Of a DNA stretch of 64,000 nucleotides, positions 7,087-17,038 are shown piece after piece. A program made the position numbers and the translations under genes. The notes beneath the pieces are model-generated. The model was given only the letters and a program-made list of their open reading frames with translations. It did no database searches and had not been told where the DNA came from. The stretch's first letter is position 1; every line of letters starts with the position of its first letter. The stretch covers positions 1 to 64,000 of the forward strand of contig NZ_AJTQ01000125.1 in NCBI RefSeq assembly GCF_000262345.1. Reading direction: 5' to 3'. This DNA is from Streptomyces xiaopingdaonensis (GTDB lineage: Bacteria > Actinomycetota > Actinomycetes > Streptomycetales > Streptomycetaceae).

Positions 7087-7578
7087 TCAGCACGGAGTGT
7101 GCGGTCGGACCCGGTCGGAGCCCATGACGTGCAGGAAGCCGCCCACCTTCTCGACGTTGCGCGCGACCTCGTCGTACTCCTGCGGAATGGTCGAGATCAT
7201 CGAGCGCCAGGGCGTGAGTACCGCGCCCGCTTCCCTCTTCCCGACCATCTCGACGGCGCGCGTCAGCCCCTCGCGCCCCTCCGGGGGGAGCAGGCCGACG
7301 CGGTCCTCGACCACCTCGGCGATCTCCCAGCCGAACGCCGCGGCGTACTCGGTGCACTCCTTGCGCGGCCCCGAAATATCGGAGTTGGCCGCCGCGCACA
7401 GGTAGATCACGACACGGAATCGGCCGACCTTGGACGCGTGGTCCGGTACGGGGCCCTCGCCCGGCACGTGGCCGGCCGCGTGGTCCGCGAGGGCCTGCCG
7501 CCGCTTCTTCTCACCTGCGGTCCTTCGGGCCGGAGTTGGCCCCTGCTTGAGTACTGGCTCGGTGCTGACCATGTGCAT
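7087..7578 (-). CDS. Degenerate serine-recombinase-like N-terminal domain protein
   Basis: The protein has 163 aa. Residues 53 to the end follow the fold pattern of a resolvase N-terminal domain: beta strand RFRVVIYL, then an ECTEYAAAFGWEIAEVVED segment, then GREGLTRAVEMVGKREAGAVLTPWRSMIS, then EKVGGFLHV. The catalytic YaRvS motif is replaced by YLCAA, and there is no DNA-binding C-terminus. It is therefore unlikely to recombine DNA and may be a regulator or binding protein. It lies between the XRE regulator and the small-gene block. No clear Shine-Dalgarno precedes ATG 7578 (a second ATG is at 7572). Confidence 0.6.
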   Translation of the reverse strand: MHMVSTEPVLKQGPTPARRTAGEKKRRQALADHAAGHVPGEGPVPDHASKVGRFRVVIYLCAAANSDISGPRKECTEYAAAFGWEIAEVVEDRVGLLPPEGREGLTRAVEMVGKREAGAVLTPWRSMISTIPQEYDEVARNVEKVGGFLHVMGSDRVRPHTPC

Positions 7579-7610
7579 ATCGCGTCGTTTCGATCACGCA
7601 TGGTGAAGAG

Positions 7611-7661
7611 ACGGAGCGTAGGAGCGACGGAACCCGTTCCGGGTCAACTCCTACGCTCCGT
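7611..7661. promoter_or_regulatory. Perfect 14-bp inverted repeat between XRE regulator and resolvase-like gene
   Basis: ACGGAGCGTAGGAG (7611-7624) and its exact complement (7648-7661) flank 23 bp that themselves contain the nested repeat GGAAC-CC-GTTCC (7629-7640). The element starts 6 bp after the XRE stop and lies 33 bp before the next start. It could be a terminator/attenuator limiting read-through or a binding site for the XRE protein. Confidence 0.6.
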
Positions 7662-7666
7662 AGGCG

Positions 7667-8878
7667 TCACGCGACCAAGGGGACGCCGATCAATTCGCTG
7701 ATGTTCCGCACGCGCGCCGTCGACACCTTCGCGATCCGCTGCCCGATCACGCCCGGCAACGCCTGGTGCTTCACCCACTCCGGCGCGTCGAGGCCGACCT
7801 CGACCAGCGTGTCACCGGCCTTGTCGTAGAGCCCGGCCGAGCACTGGGCGAGGGCAACGTCGAGCTTGTACCGGTTGCGCGCCACCTTCGACATGGTCGA
7901 CGGAAGCTGCCGCATGTCCGGCTGATCGGCGAGCTTGAGCGCGCGCCCGTAGTTCTTCAACGCGACGTGAATCCCGACTGCTTCCGTCTTCGCCGCGGTC
8001 GGCCCGAACGACGTGCCGAACAGCTTCTTTTCCTTGCCCAGCCTCGCCGCGGCGGCGTGCGCCTGCGAAATGTAATCGTCGGCCTTGCTCTCGTCCTCGC
8101 GCCTCGACGCGGCTACGGCCGCCGAGATCATCAGGCGCCCGTACGCGAGCAGTTCGGGTTGCGTCGACCGGCTGAACGACGGCTCGATCGCGAGGGCGGC
8201 GCGCTCGGCGACGGCCTCGGCCCGCGGCATCTTCGCACCGCGCAAGTAGATCCACGACAGCGTGGATTCGAGTAGCGCGCCCATCACGGGATCGTCTGCC
8301 TGTTTGGCAAGCAACTTCGCGGACGTGAGCGCGGACAGGGCTAGGTCGCGGTGCCCGAACCCATTTGCCGTCGAGGCGGCGACACGGTACGTACTCGCGA
8401 GGATCGCCGCGAGACGATCGCGCTCCTCGCCGGTTGCCGAGTCGAACCGTACTTGCCCTTCCATGAGCACTTGCGAGGCGAGCATCGCCACGCGCACCGT
8501 GTCGCTTTCCCAGTACGCCGACCATGCGAGGTCGCGCGCGCTGCCGAGCTCGTCGACGGTGCTCGGGTCCTCGACACCGTCCCACTCGCCGAGGGCGCTC
8601 TCGTGCACGGCGTCGGAAAGCTGCCGCAGGGCGGTACGGCTGCCGCGGTCCATACCGCGGCGCGGTGCTTGCTGGCCCAGGATCACGCCCACGTCCGTGC
8701 GGAGCGCGGCGGCGAGCTTGAGCAGGGAGCCGACGGAGAGTTCGCCGCGGTCCTGCTCGGCTTTCTGGATCAGGGCGTACGAGACGCCCGCCGCTTCGGC
8801 CAGCCCCTGCTGTGTCAGGTCGGAGCCCCGTAGGGCCTTGATGCGCTTACCGGTCGTCAGATCAGCCCAGTTGCTCAC
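7667..8878 (-). CDS. XRE-family helix-turn-helix regulator with TPR-like C-terminus
   Basis: The protein has 403 aa. Residues 9-65 form an HTH of the Xre/Cro type (GKRIKALRGSDLTQQGLAEAAGVS.. ALIQKAEQDR). The remaining ~330 residues are helical and alanine-rich, with repeated 30-40-residue blocks resembling TPR-type quorum or peptide sensors. It heads the accessory block on the minus strand and is the likely regulator of the downstream small genes and the peptide/methyltransferase pair. In Streptomyces, similar XRE-TPR proteins often accompany small-peptide loci; this link is inferred. Confidence 0.8.
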   Translation of the reverse strand: MSNWADLTTGKRIKALRGSDLTQQGLAEAAGVSYALIQKAEQDRGELSVGSLLKLAAALRTDVGVILGQQAPRRGMDRGSRTALRQLSDAVHESALGEWDGVEDPSTVDELGSARDLAWSAYWESDTVRVAMLASQVLMEGQVRFDSATGEERDRLAAILASTYRVAASTANGFGHRDLALSALTSAKLLAKQADDPVMGALLESTLSWIYLRGAKMPRAEAVAERAALAIEPSFSRSTQPELLAYGRLMISAAVAASRREDESKADDYISQAHAAAARLGKEKKLFGTSFGPTAAKTEAVGIHVALKNYGRALKLADQPDMRQLPSTMSKVARNRYKLDVALAQCSAGLYDKAGDTLVEVGLDAPEWVKHQALPGVIGQRIAKVSTARVRNISELIGVPLVA

Positions 8879-9176
8879 GTGTGCACCTCAGCGGATTTCG
8901 GGCGTGGTGGCGTCACTTCCGATGGTAGGGCCGTGCGGGTAACTGCCCATGGTGAAGGGCGAGCGGCTCCTCGCCCTTCCTGGCGGGCAGCAGGCTCTCT
9001 TCCAGCGCGTTGCCGCCGACGCCCTCCGTAAGAACTAGCGCTCGGCGTCGTCTCTCCCTCCCCCGTCCGCAGCCACGGAGCAGACGATACGCGCGGTCGT
9101 CGTCGGTCAACAGGGGTTCGGGGACGACGCACGGAGAAGCGTCAACCAGCGTGCACCGAGGGGCGGTTGATGCGTT
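8879..9176. other. Intergenic region between the XRE regulator and the DinB-like gene
   Basis: There is no credible gene in these ~300 bp. The only clear structure is a hairpin at 8954-8979. The XRE promoter is expected near 8880-8940, but no consensus hexamers are convincing. Confidence 0.5.
8954..8979. terminator. Hairpin terminator in the XRE upstream region
   Basis: GAAGGGCGAG (8954-8963) pairs exactly with CTCGCCCTTC (8970-8979) across a 6-nt loop. It lies downstream of the gene at 9177-9809 on the same strand and probably insulates it from the XRE gene. Confidence 0.55.
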
Positions 9177-9809
9177 TCAGAAAGACAGGTCCGCCGTCTC
9201 GGCCCGCGCCACCGCCTCGTTGTCGCCCGCCGCCTCGACCTTCGCGACCCGCTGCCGCCCCGAGGTGTAGAGCAGCAGCTCGGACGGCTCGGCGGTCACG
9301 GTGACGACGGGCGTTCCCTTGCGCGCCACGACCGTCTGCCCGTCGGGGCGCCGAAGCACCAGGCCCACGGGCGACTTGCGCGCCAGGACCCGCGCCGCCT
9401 TCTCCAACCGCCGCCAGAGCACGTCCTGGAAGACGGCGTCGAGCTGCCGCGGCTTCCAGTCCTCCTCGGCGCGGCGGACGTCCTCGGCGTGGATGAAGAA
9501 CTCGACGGTGTTGGCGGCCTCGTCGATCTGCTTGATCGCGAAGGGAGAGCTGCGCGGCGGCCCCGAGCGGAAGAGCCCGAGCAACTCTTCGTAGGGCCTC
9601 TCGGCGAACTCGGCCTGCACGCGCTCCATGCGCGGCTGGAGTTGCTTGACGAAGCTCCCCGCCGCCGCGTCGCCCCTGCGTTCGCGGACGAGGAGGTGCG
9701 CCGCGAGGTCCCGGGTGCGCCAGTCGCCGCAGAGGGTGGGCGCGTCGGGGCCGTGGTTCTCCAACAGGTCGGCGAGGAGGAGGCGTTCCCGCTGTGCGTG
9801 TGTCGACAT
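9177..9809 (-). CDS. TIGR03085-type DinB/mycothiol-maleylpyruvate-isomerase-like protein
   Basis: The protein has 210 aa from ATG 9809 ([18 protein letters not shown]). The N-terminal half follows the DinB-like four-helix metal-binding fold ([16 protein letters not shown]-type motif: '[22 protein letters not shown]', central '[16 protein letters not shown]'). The His residues in AAHL and FIHAEDV are the usual metal ligands. The function is unknown; the gene is conserved next to hisI in Streptomyces. It is divergent from hisI, with 140 bp between the two starts. Confidence 0.8.
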   Translation of the reverse strand: MSTHAQRERLLLADLLENHGPDAPTLCGDWRTRDLAAHLLVRERRGDAAAGSFVKQLQPRMERVQAEFAERPYEELLGLFRSGPPRSSPFAIKQIDEAANTVEFFIHAEDVRRAEEDWKPRQLDAVFQDVLWRRLEKAARVLARKSPVGLVLRRPDGQTVVARKGTPVVTVTAEPSELLLYTSGRQRVAKVEAAGDNEAVARAETADLSF

Positions 9810-9949
9810 GTGCCCCACCCTACGGCGCAGCACCCTGCCGCGAGCCGGTGCGAAGGCGTGTTGCGCGGCTTCCGCACTCTCGGGTCCCGTCACCTTCCGT
9901 GTTCGCCTCCGCGCGAAGGGTTCGCGCGACGATGGGCGAGAATGGAGCC

Positions 9950-10324
9950 ATGTCCGTCTCTCTCGATCCGTCGATCGCCGAGCGCCTCAAGCGCAACGCC
10001 GACGGCCTGTTCCCCGCCGTCGCCCAGCAGTACGACACCGGCGAAGTGCTCATGCTCGCCTGGATGGACGACGAGGCGCTCCACCGCACCCTCACCACGG
10101 GCCGCGCCACCTACTACAGCCGCAGCCGCGGAGAGCACTGGGCCAAGGGCGACACCTCGGGGCACGTCCAGTACGTCAAGAGCGTCGCCCTCGACTGCGA
10201 CGGCGACACCGTCCTCGTCCGGGTCGACCAGATCGGCGCCGCCTGCCACACGGGCGACCGCACCTGCTTCGACGCCGACCGCCTCCCGGTGAGCGGAGCC
10301 CAAGAGGCCACGCAGGCAGAGTAG
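9950..10324 (+). CDS. hisI: Phosphoribosyl-AMP cyclohydrolase
   Basis: The protein has 124 aa and performs the third step of histidine biosynthesis (PR-AMP to ProFAR). Diagnostic motifs are present: [28 protein letters not shown], the Mg/Zn-binding DCDGD, and the CHTGDRTCF zinc site. There is no fused PR-ATP pyrophosphatase (HisE), as is normal in actinobacteria. ATG 9950 is preceded by GGAG at 9944-9947. Confidence 0.95.
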   Translation: MSVSLDPSIAERLKRNADGLFPAVAQQYDTGEVLMLAWMDDEALHRTLTTGRATYYSRSRGEHWAKGDTSGHVQYVKSVALDCDGDTVLVRVDQIGAACHTGDRTCFDADRLPVSGAQEATQAE

Positions 10325-10415
10325 TTGGCGCAGTACGCCTCCCGACTGCCACCGCCCGCGCGCCGCCGCGGACCGCGCACCCCACCCGACCCCCACGGCC
10401 CCAAGGTTGCCCGCC

Positions 10416-11951
10416 ATGACCACCCCCGACCTCGAAGGCTTCCGCGCCCTCGCCGAGGACCGCCGCGTCGTCCCCGTCACCAGGCGCCTCCTCGCGGACG
10501 GCGACACGCCCATCGCGCTCTACCGCAAACTCGTGGGCGACCGCCGCGACACCTTCCTGCTGGAGTCGGCCGAGAACGGCCGTACCTGGTCCCGCTACTC
10601 CTTCATAGGCGTACGCAGCGCGGCGGCGCTCACCGTCCGCGGCGGAGAGGCCCACTGGCGCGGCACGCCTCCCGTCGGCCTCCCCACGGGCGGCGACCCG
10701 CTCGCCGCGCTCCGCGAGACGCTCGCCGCCCTCCACACGCCCCGCGACCTCCACCGCGACGCCGAACTCCCGCCGTTCACCGGCGGGATGGTCGGCTACC
10801 TGGGCTACGACGTCGTCCGCCGCCTGGAGCGGCTCGGCCGCGACGAGGACACCGCCGACGATCTCGGCGTCCCCGAGCTCACCATGCTCCTCGCCTCCGA
10901 CGTCGCCGCCGTCGACCACAAGGACGGCACCGTCCTCCTCATCGCCAACGCCATCAACCACAACGACCTCGACTCCGGTGTCGACGACGCCTACGCCGAC
11001 GCCCTCGCCCGCCTCGACGCGATGGAGGCCGACCTCGCCCGCGCCGCACCGGTCCCCCCGTCGGCCCTGCCCGCCTCCCAACTCCCCGACCACCGCAGCC
11101 GACCGGGCGGCGCCACCTACCGCGGCTGGGTCGAGGAGATCAAGGAGCGGATCAGGTCGGGCGAGGCGTTCCAGGTCGTGCCCTCCCAGCGGTTCGAGGC
11201 GGACTGCGCCGCCGACGCGCTCGACGTCTACCGGGTGCTGCGTGCCACCAACCCCAGCCCCTACATGTACCTGTTCCGGTTCGCCGGGCAGGAGGCGGAC
11301 GACGGGTTCGAGGTCGTCGGCTCCAGCCCCGAGGCGCTCGTGAAGGTGGAGGAGGGGCGCGCCATGATGCACCCCATCGCCGGCACCAGGCCCCGCGGCG
11401 CCACCCCGCAGCAGGACGCCGCCCTCGCCGACGAGTTGCTCGCCGACGAGAAGGAGCGCGCCGAGCACCTGATGCTCGTCGACCTCGGCCGCAACGACCT
11501 CGGCCGGGTCTGCGCCCCCGGCAGTGTCGAGGTCGTCGACTTCATGACGATCGAGCGCTACAGCCACGTGATGCACATCGTCTCCACGGTCACGGGCCGC
11601 CTCGCCGAGGACCGCACCGCGCTCGACGCACTCACCGCCTGCTTCCCCGCCGGCACCCTCTCCGGCGCCCCCAAGCCCCGCGCGCTCCAGATCATCGACG
11701 AACTGGAACCGACGAGACGCGGCCTCTACGGCGGCTGCGTCGGCTACCTGGACTTCGCGGGCGACGCCGACACCGCCATCGCCATCCGCACCGCGCTCCT
11801 CCGCGACGGCACCGCCTACGTCCAGGCCGGCGCCGGCGTCGTCGCCGACTCGGAACCGGCGGCCGAGGACGCCGAGTGCCGGAACAAGGCGGCGGCCGTC
11901 CTGAGGGCGGTCCGTACGGCCGAGCGCCTCGGCGGTAGCGTGGAGAGGTGA
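10416..11951 (+). CDS. trpE: Anthranilate synthase component I
   Basis: The protein has 511 aa and converts chorismate to anthranilate, the committed step to tryptophan. An N-terminal feedback-site LLES motif (in [11 protein letters not shown]) is followed by the chorismate-binding core: [28 protein letters not shown] and the terminal [14 protein letters not shown]. No glutaminase subunit gene is adjacent. ATG 10416 is used; a TTG at 10407 is also in frame. No Trp-codon leader or attenuator was found in the 91-bp gap after hisI. It overlaps the next gene by GTGA. Confidence 0.95.
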   Translation: MTTPDLEGFRALAEDRRVVPVTRRLLADGDTPIALYRKLVGDRRDTFLLESAENGRTWSRYSFIGVRSAAALTVRGGEAHWRGTPPVGLPTGGDPLAALRETLAALHTPRDLHRDAELPPFTGGMVGYLGYDVVRRLERLGRDEDTADDLGVPELTMLLASDVAAVDHKDGTVLLIANAINHNDLDSGVDDAYADALARLDAMEADLARAAPVPPSALPASQLPDHRSRPGGATYRGWVEEIKERIRSGEAFQVVPSQRFEADCAADALDVYRVLRATNPSPYMYLFRFAGQEADDGFEVVGSSPEALVKVEEGRAMMHPIAGTRPRGATPQQDAALADELLADEKERAEHLMLVDLGRNDLGRVCAPGSVEVVDFMTIERYSHVMHIVSTVTGRLAEDRTALDALTACFPAGTLSGAPKPRALQIIDELEPTRRGLYGGCVGYLDFAGDADTAIAIRTALLRDGTAYVQAGAGVVADSEPAAEDAECRNKAAAVLRAVRTAERLGGSVER

Positions 11952-12649
11952 CTTCCCTCCCGCACGCGCGCACCTCCGAGTCCTCGGACGCCCCGGAGCC
12001 AGAGGACGCGGACGCCTCCGAGGCCGAGCCCGCGCCCGACGAGGCGCACGGCCGCGCGTCGCGCTCCCGGGCCGCCCGCAGGGCGCTCGGCGTCGCGCTC
12101 CTCGCAGGGGCCGTCGGCGCCGCGCTCGCCCTCGTCGCCGGCGGGCAGACGTGGAGCGAGTCGGCGACGAGCTTCGCGCGCGGACGCGTCCCCGTCAGCG
12201 CCTCGGGCAGCGAGGTCACGGGCCTGCCGAACGCCCTCGCGCTCGTCGGACTCGCTGCGCTCGTCGCGGTCTTCGCGGTCCGCAGGGCGGGACGGTTCCT
12301 CGTCTCGGGGCTCCTCGCGCTCTGCGGCGCGGGCGTCGTCGTCTCCTCGCTGACGGGCATGGGCGACGACTCGGCGCTGCGCGAGGAGGCCGCCGAGACG
12401 AGCGGCCTCGCGGAGAGCACGATCGGCGCCGTCTCCACCACGCCCTGGCCCTATCTCTCGGCCGCCGGCGGCCTGCTGATCCTCCTCGCCGGGCTGCTCG
12501 CCCTCGTACACGGCCGCAACTGGCCGACGATGTCGGGGAGTTCCCGGTACGAGCGGACCTCGCGCAAGCAGGCGCCGGCCGCCGAGGTCGACCCCGAGCG
12601 CCCCGAGGACCTGTGGAAGGCGCTCGACCGCGGCGAGGACCCCACCTGA
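11948..12649 (+). CDS. Trp biosynthesis-associated membrane protein (TIGR02234 type)
   Basis: The protein has 233 aa: an acidic cytoplasmic N-terminus, then four hydrophobic segments, with a periplasmic loop containing GGQTWSES that is typical of this family. GTG 11948 overlaps the trpE stop, so it is co-translated with anthranilate synthase. The family is consistently found after trpE in Streptomyces, but no biochemical role is established. Confidence 0.85.
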   Translation: MTSLPHARTSESSDAPEPEDADASEAEPAPDEAHGRASRSRAARRALGVALLAGAVGAALALVAGGQTWSESATSFARGRVPVSASGSEVTGLPNALALVGLAALVAVFAVRRAGRFLVSGLLALCGAGVVVSSLTGMGDDSALREEAAETSGLAESTIGAVSTTPWPYLSAAGGLLILLAGLLALVHGRNWPTMSGSSRYERTSRKQAPAAEVDPERPEDLWKALDRGEDPT

Positions 12650-12789
12650 AGCCCGCCGCCGGGCCGGAGGCGCCGGCGGACACTAGCGGGGGCCGCTCGC
12701 TGCGCGGTGGGCGCCGCAGGGGACAATGGAGGCAGGTGGGCGCGGCCGTACGGGCACACCACGGGATTCGTCGGTAACAAGGAGCATTC

Positions 12790-13041
12790 ATGGCGGACAC
12801 AGGCCACGGAAACACCGTCGCGGCATGGACGGGCGTCACCATCGCCTTCATCGGCTTCTGCATCGGCAGCGCCTTCATGGTCATGGCGCAGCCGTGGGGT
12901 GTCGTGGCCGGGCTCGTCGTGGTGGGGGCCGGCGGGCTCGTCGGCATGGCGATGAGCGCCGCCGGGATGGGCAAGGAGAGGAACCGGCCCACCGCCAAGG
13001 CCGCGACGGAGCCGGGCGGTACGGCAGGAGCCCGCTCCTGA
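12790..13041 (+). CDS. HGxxPAAW-family small membrane protein
   Basis: The protein has 83 aa with two transmembrane segments. The N-terminal HGNTVAAW is the signature of this Streptomyces trp-locus family. ATG 12790 has an AAGGAG site 9 nt upstream. It overlaps the following DUF2752 gene at its stop. The function is unknown. Confidence 0.85.
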   Translation: MADTGHGNTVAAWTGVTIAFIGFCIGSAFMVMAQPWGVVAGLVVVGAGGLVGMAMSAAGMGKERNRPTAKAATEPGGTAGARS

Positions 13042-13478
13042 GCGAGCGGCCCGAGGCCGCACTACGGCACCGCCTGCGCAGCGCGGTGCCGCGCCTCGCC
13101 GCGCCCCTGGCCGCACTCGCCGCCGCGGGCGCGGCTTTCGCGTACGTCGGCGCGGTCGACCCCAACACCCCCGGCCACTATCCGGCGTGCCCGCTGCTCA
13201 CGTTCACCGGCGTCTACTGCCCGGGCTGCGGCGGCCTGCGCGCCGCGCACGCCCTCGCGCACGGGGACGTGCCGGCGGCGCTCGGCGCCAACGCGTTCGC
13301 CGTCGTCCTCGTCGTGCTGCTCGCCGGGGTGCTGCTGGCGTGGCTGGTGCGGTCGGCGCGCGGGAGGCCGTTGCGGGTGCCGGCGCCGAGTGCGGTGCAC
13401 TGGTGGGCGGTTGGTGCCGTGGTGGGCGTCTTCAGCGTTGTCCGGAACCTGCCCTTCGGAGCCGTCCTCGCGCCGTGA
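13038..13478 (+). CDS. DUF2752 membrane protein, probable CTG start
   Basis: The protein has about 146 aa with three membrane segments and the family motif CPGCGGLRAAHALAHGD. In this frame no ATG, GTG or TTG occurs at a suitable place near the preceding stop. CTG 13038 overlaps that stop (CTGA) and has GGAG at 13027-13030 with correct spacing, so it is the best start; GTG 13086 is the conventional alternative but would cut the N-terminus. The gene lies between the HGxxPAAW gene and trpC. The function is unknown. Confidence 0.75.
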   Translation: MSERPEAALRHRLRSAVPRLAAPLAALAAAGAAFAYVGAVDPNTPGHYPACPLLTFTGVYCPGCGGLRAAHALAHGDVPAALGANAFAVVLVVLLAGVLLAWLVRSARGRPLRVPAPSAVHWWAVGAVVGVFSVVRNLPFGAVLAP

Positions 13479-13703
13479 CGGACGCGGGGTGCCGTACTGC
13501 GAGGTTCGTCCGCGATGTGGGATTTGCGACGGGCGGATGCGGGGCCCGGGTCGGGTGGCGGATACCATCGCATTCCGTGACCTGAACGTCTGCCCGCGGC
13601 CGCGGGGGCGCACCCGGCCGACAGGCACCGAGAAGCGCTGAGAACCCCAGAGAAGCAGTCAGCCAGGACCAGCCGAGAGCCAGCCAAGAAGGGAGCCGCT
13701 CGC

Positions 13704-14513
13704 GTGAGTGTGCTCGACGAGATCATCGAAGGCGTGCGTGAGGACCTCGCCGAGCGGCAGGCGCGCGTAAGTCTCGACGAGCTCAAGGAGCGCGCCGCCC
13801 ACGCTCCCCGTGCGCTGGACGGCCTGGCCGCGCTGAAGGGCGAAGGAGTCCGCGTCATCTGCGAGGTGAAGCGCTCCAGCCCGTCCAAGGGTGCGCTCGC
13901 CGCCATCGCCGACCCGGCCGCGCTCGCCGCCGACTACGAGCAGGGCGGCGCCGCCGTCATCTCCGTCCTCACCGAGCAGCGCAGGTTCGGCGGCTCCCTC
14001 GCCGACCTCGAAGCCGTCCGCTCCCGGGTGGACGTCCCGGTCCTCCGCAAGGACTTCATGTTCTCCGCCTACCAGCTCTGGGAGGCGCGCGCGCACGGCG
14101 CCGACGTCGTCCTGCTGATCGTCGCGGCGCTGGAGCAGGAGGCGCTCGTCTCGCTCATCGAGCGGGCCGAGTCGATCGGGCTCACCCCCCTCGTCGAGGT
14201 GCACGACGAGGAGGAGGCCGAACGCGCCGTGGACGCGGGCGCGAAGGTGATCGGGGTCAACGCGCGGAACCTCAGGACGCTCGAGGTGGACCGCGGCAAC
14301 TTCACGCGGATCGCGCCGGAGATCCCCGAACACGTCGTCAAGGTCGCCGAGTCGGGCGTCCGCGGGCCGCACGACCTCATCGCCTACGCCAACGAGGGCG
14401 CGGACGCCGTCCTGGTGGGCGAGTCCCTCGTGATCGGCAAGGACCCGAAGACCGCCGTCTCCGACCTCGTCGCCGCCGGCGCCCACCCGGCGCTGCGGCA
14501 CGGCAGGGACTGA
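13704..14513 (+). CDS. trpC: Indole-3-glycerol phosphate synthase
   Basis: This 269-aa TIM-barrel enzyme makes indole-3-glycerol phosphate from CdRP. Motifs present are [31 protein letters not shown] and VAESGV. The GTG start is preceded by AAGGGAG. The 225-bp upstream gap probably carries its own promoter (GATACCAT near 13560). The phosphoribosylanthranilate isomerase gene is not in this window; in Streptomyces PriA in the his cluster supplies that step. Confidence 0.95.
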   Translation: MSVLDEIIEGVREDLAERQARVSLDELKERAAHAPRALDGLAALKGEGVRVICEVKRSSPSKGALAAIADPAALAADYEQGGAAVISVLTEQRRFGGSLADLEAVRSRVDVPVLRKDFMFSAYQLWEARAHGADVVLLIVAALEQEALVSLIERAESIGLTPLVEVHDEEEAERAVDAGAKVIGVNARNLRTLEVDRGNFTRIAPEIPEHVVKVAESGVRGPHDLIAYANEGADAVLVGESLVIGKDPKTAVSDLVAAGAHPALRHGRD

Positions 14514-14518
14514 GCCCC

Positions 14519-14722
14519 TTGCCCCTCGCACCCCCTTCGCCGACGTACCTGCCCCGGGCCACCGGGGCGCACCCCGCGCTGGCGCGCGGGTGCCGGCCGC
14601 GCGGGTGCAGGGCCCCGGCGCGCAGGGCGCTCGGCCGCCGGGTGCGCTACCACATCGGCTGCGAGCCGGGACAGATCAACGGCCGCCGATGGCGCGCCTC
14701 CCGCGGCACCGCCGCGACCTGA
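14519..14722 (+). CDS. trpM: TrpM, small tryptophan biosynthesis modulator
   Basis: This basic 67-aa protein lies between trpC and trpB and contains the characteristic block ARGCRPRGCRAPARR followed by LGRRVRYHIG and GQINGRRW. S. coelicolor TrpM has the same position and composition and is reported to modulate tryptophan production. The start shown is TTG 14519, 6 nt after trpC, without an obvious ribosome site; no ATG or GTG is in frame before the conserved core. Confidence 0.75.
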   Translation: MPLAPPSPTYLPRATGAHPALARGCRPRGCRAPARRALGRRVRYHIGCEPGQINGRRWRASRGTAAT

Positions 14723-14821
14723 GCGAGGCGCCGGAACCGGGGGCGACACCGCCCGCCGGCCGTGCCCGTGCGCCCCGCCGACCCGGAAACGTCCGTTCTT
14801 CTGTCCGAGGAGCACCGTCGG

Positions 14822-16075
14822 ATGTCCGACTACTTCATCCCCGACCCCGAGGGTCGAACCCCCACAGCCGAGGGGTACTTCGGCGCTTTCGGCGGCAGGT
14901 TCGTCCCCGAGGCGCTCGTCGCCGCCGTGGACGAGGTCGCCACCGAGTACGAGAAGGCGAAGCAGGACCCGTCCTTCGCGGCCGAGCTCGACGAGCTGCT
15001 CGTCGACTACACGGGACGCCCGAGCCCGCTCACCGAGGTGCGCCGCTTTGCCGCGCACGCCGGGGGCGCCCGCGTCTTCCTCAAGCGCGAGGACCTCAAC
15101 CACACCGGCTCGCACAAGATCAACAACGTGCTCGGCCAGGCGCTCCTCGCCCGGCGCATGGGCAAGACGCGCATCATCGCCGAGACCGGCGCGGGACAGC
15201 ACGGCGTCGCCACCGCCACGGCCTGCGCCCTCTTCGGGCTGAGCTGCACGATCTACATGGGCGCCGTCGACACCGAGCGGCAGGCGCTCAACGTCGCGCG
15301 GATGCGGATGCTCGGCGCCGAGGTCGTCGGCGTCGAGACCGGCAGCCGCACGCTGAAGGACGCCATCAACGAGGCGTTCCGCGACTGGGTCGCCAACGTC
15401 GACCACACGCATTACCTCTTCGGCACCGTCGCGGGTCCGCACCCCTTCCCGCAGCTTGTGCGCGACTTCCACCGGGTGATCGGCGTCGAGGCCCGCCGGC
15501 AGGTGCTCCAGCGCATCGGCCGGCTGCCGGACGCCGTCGCCGCCTGCGTCGGCGGTGGTTCCAACGCGATGGGCATCTTCCACGCCTTCCTCCCCGACGA
15601 GCAGGTCCGCCTCCTCGGCTTCGAGGCGGCGGGGCACGGGGTGGAGTCGGGCGAGCACGCAGCGACCCTCACCGAGGGCGGTCCCGGCATCCTGCACGGC
15701 TCCCGCAGCTACGTCCTCCAGGACGACGAGGGGCAGATCACGGAGCCGTACTCGATCTCCGCCGGGCTCGACTACCCCGGCATCGGCCCCGAGCACGCCC
15801 ACCTGCGGCAGACCGGCCGCGCCGAGTACCGCCCCGTCACCGACGACGAGGCGATGCAGGCGCTGCGCCTGCTCTCCGAGACCGAGGGCATCATCCCGGC
15901 CATCGAGACCGCGCACGCGCTCGCCGGTGCCCTGGAGTCGGGCCGCGAACTCGGCCCCGAGGGCGTCGTGCTCGTCAGCCTCTCCGGCAGGGGAGACAAG
16001 GACATGGAGACGGCCGCGCGCTACTTCGGCCTCTACGACGGCGCCGACGACGCAGACCCGGAGGGCGACAAGTGA
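14822..16075 (+). CDS. trpB: Tryptophan synthase beta chain
   Basis: This 417-aa PLP enzyme condenses indole with serine. The PLP lysine lies in HTGSHKINN, followed by ETGAGQHG and the phosphate-binding [11 protein letters not shown] 14822 was chosen because GAGGAG lies 9 nt upstream and the protein then begins [11 protein letters not shown], close to orthologues; a GTG at 14762 is also in frame. Its stop overlaps trpA. Confidence 0.95.
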   Translation: MSDYFIPDPEGRTPTAEGYFGAFGGRFVPEALVAAVDEVATEYEKAKQDPSFAAELDELLVDYTGRPSPLTEVRRFAAHAGGARVFLKREDLNHTGSHKINNVLGQALLARRMGKTRIIAETGAGQHGVATATACALFGLSCTIYMGAVDTERQALNVARMRMLGAEVVGVETGSRTLKDAINEAFRDWVANVDHTHYLFGTVAGPHPFPQLVRDFHRVIGVEARRQVLQRIGRLPDAVAACVGGGSNAMGIFHAFLPDEQVRLLGFEAAGHGVESGEHAATLTEGGPGILHGSRSYVLQDDEGQITEPYSISAGLDYPGIGPEHAHLRQTGRAEYRPVTDDEAMQALRLLSETEGIIPAIETAHALAGALESGRELGPEGVVLVSLSGRGDKDMETAARYFGLYDGADDADPEGDK

Positions 16076-16902
16076 GCACCGACAGCGGCGGAAACCGCGC
16101 ACTGCTGGAGTCCACCCTCGCGGCGGCGAAGGACGAGGGCCGCGCGGCCCTCGTCGGCTACCTGCCCGCCGGCTTCCCCACGGTGGACGGCGGCATCCGC
16201 GCCTGCACCGCCCTCCTCGAGGGCGGGTGCGACGTCGTCGAGGTCGGGTTGCCGCACACCGACCCCGTCCTCGACGGCCCCGTGATCCAGACCGCCGACG
16301 ACGTCGCGCTGCGCGGCGGCGTCCGCATCGCCGACGTGCTCCGCACCGTGCGCGAGGCGCACGCGGCGACGGGCAAGCCGGTGCTGGTGATGACGTACTG
16401 GAACCCCGTCGACCGGTACGGGACCGAGCGGTTCGCGGCCGGCCTCGCGGCGGCGGGCGGTGCCGGGTGCATCCTGCCCGACCTGCCGGTCGAGGAGTCC
16501 GAGGGCTGGCGGAAGGCCGCCGAGGAGCACGACCTCGCGACGGTCTTCGTCGTCGCGCCGAGCAGCAGGGACGAACGGCTGGCGAAGATCACGGAGGCCG
16601 GGAGCGGCTTCGTCTACGCGGCGTCCGTGATGGGTGTCACGGGGACGCGCGAGTCGGTGGGCGGCCGGGCGCAGGACCTCGTGGCGCGGACGCGGAGCGT
16701 CGGCGAACTGCCCGTCTGCGTCGGGCTCGGGGTCTCCACGGCCGAGCAGGCCGCCGAGGTCGCCGGGTTCGCGGACGGGGTGATCGTCGGCTCCGCCTTC
16801 GTCAAGCTCCTCCTCTTGGCAGGAGAGGACCTCGAAGGCGGCCTCGCCGGCGTACGGGCGCTCGCGGGCGAGCTCGCCGAGGGCGTGCGCCGCACCGGCT
16901 GA
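16072..16902 (+). CDS. trpA: Tryptophan synthase alpha chain
   Basis: The protein has 276 aa and cleaves indole-3-glycerol phosphate to indole for channelling to TrpB. The catalytic Glu lies in [11 protein letters not shown] and the catalytic Asp in LDGPVIQ. GTG 16072 overlaps the trpB stop (GTGA), ensuring balanced translation of the two subunits. Confidence 0.95.
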   Translation: MSTDSGGNRALLESTLAAAKDEGRAALVGYLPAGFPTVDGGIRACTALLEGGCDVVEVGLPHTDPVLDGPVIQTADDVALRGGVRIADVLRTVREAHAATGKPVLVMTYWNPVDRYGTERFAAGLAAAGGAGCILPDLPVEESEGWRKAAEEHDLATVFVVAPSSRDERLAKITEAGSGFVYAASVMGVTGTRESVGGRAQDLVARTRSVGELPVCVGLGVSTAEQAAEVAGFADGVIVGSAFVKLLLLAGEDLEGGLAGVRALAGELAEGVRRTG

Positions 16903-17038
16903 CGCCGGGGCTGCGGTCCGCGTGCGGCACGGCGCTCGGTGCGGTGCCGTACGCGGGTCCTCAACTCCCTGCTCTTTCGGGTGAATCGGCGGCGGTGGGG
17001 TGCGGTTGCCCCGGGGCTGCTCGTTGCCCCCGGGTGTG

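Noticed and set aside
7087-7578. Site-specific recombinase marking an integrative element
   Set aside because: The serine motif and DNA-binding domain are absent, and no att-like direct repeats or integrase were found nearby.
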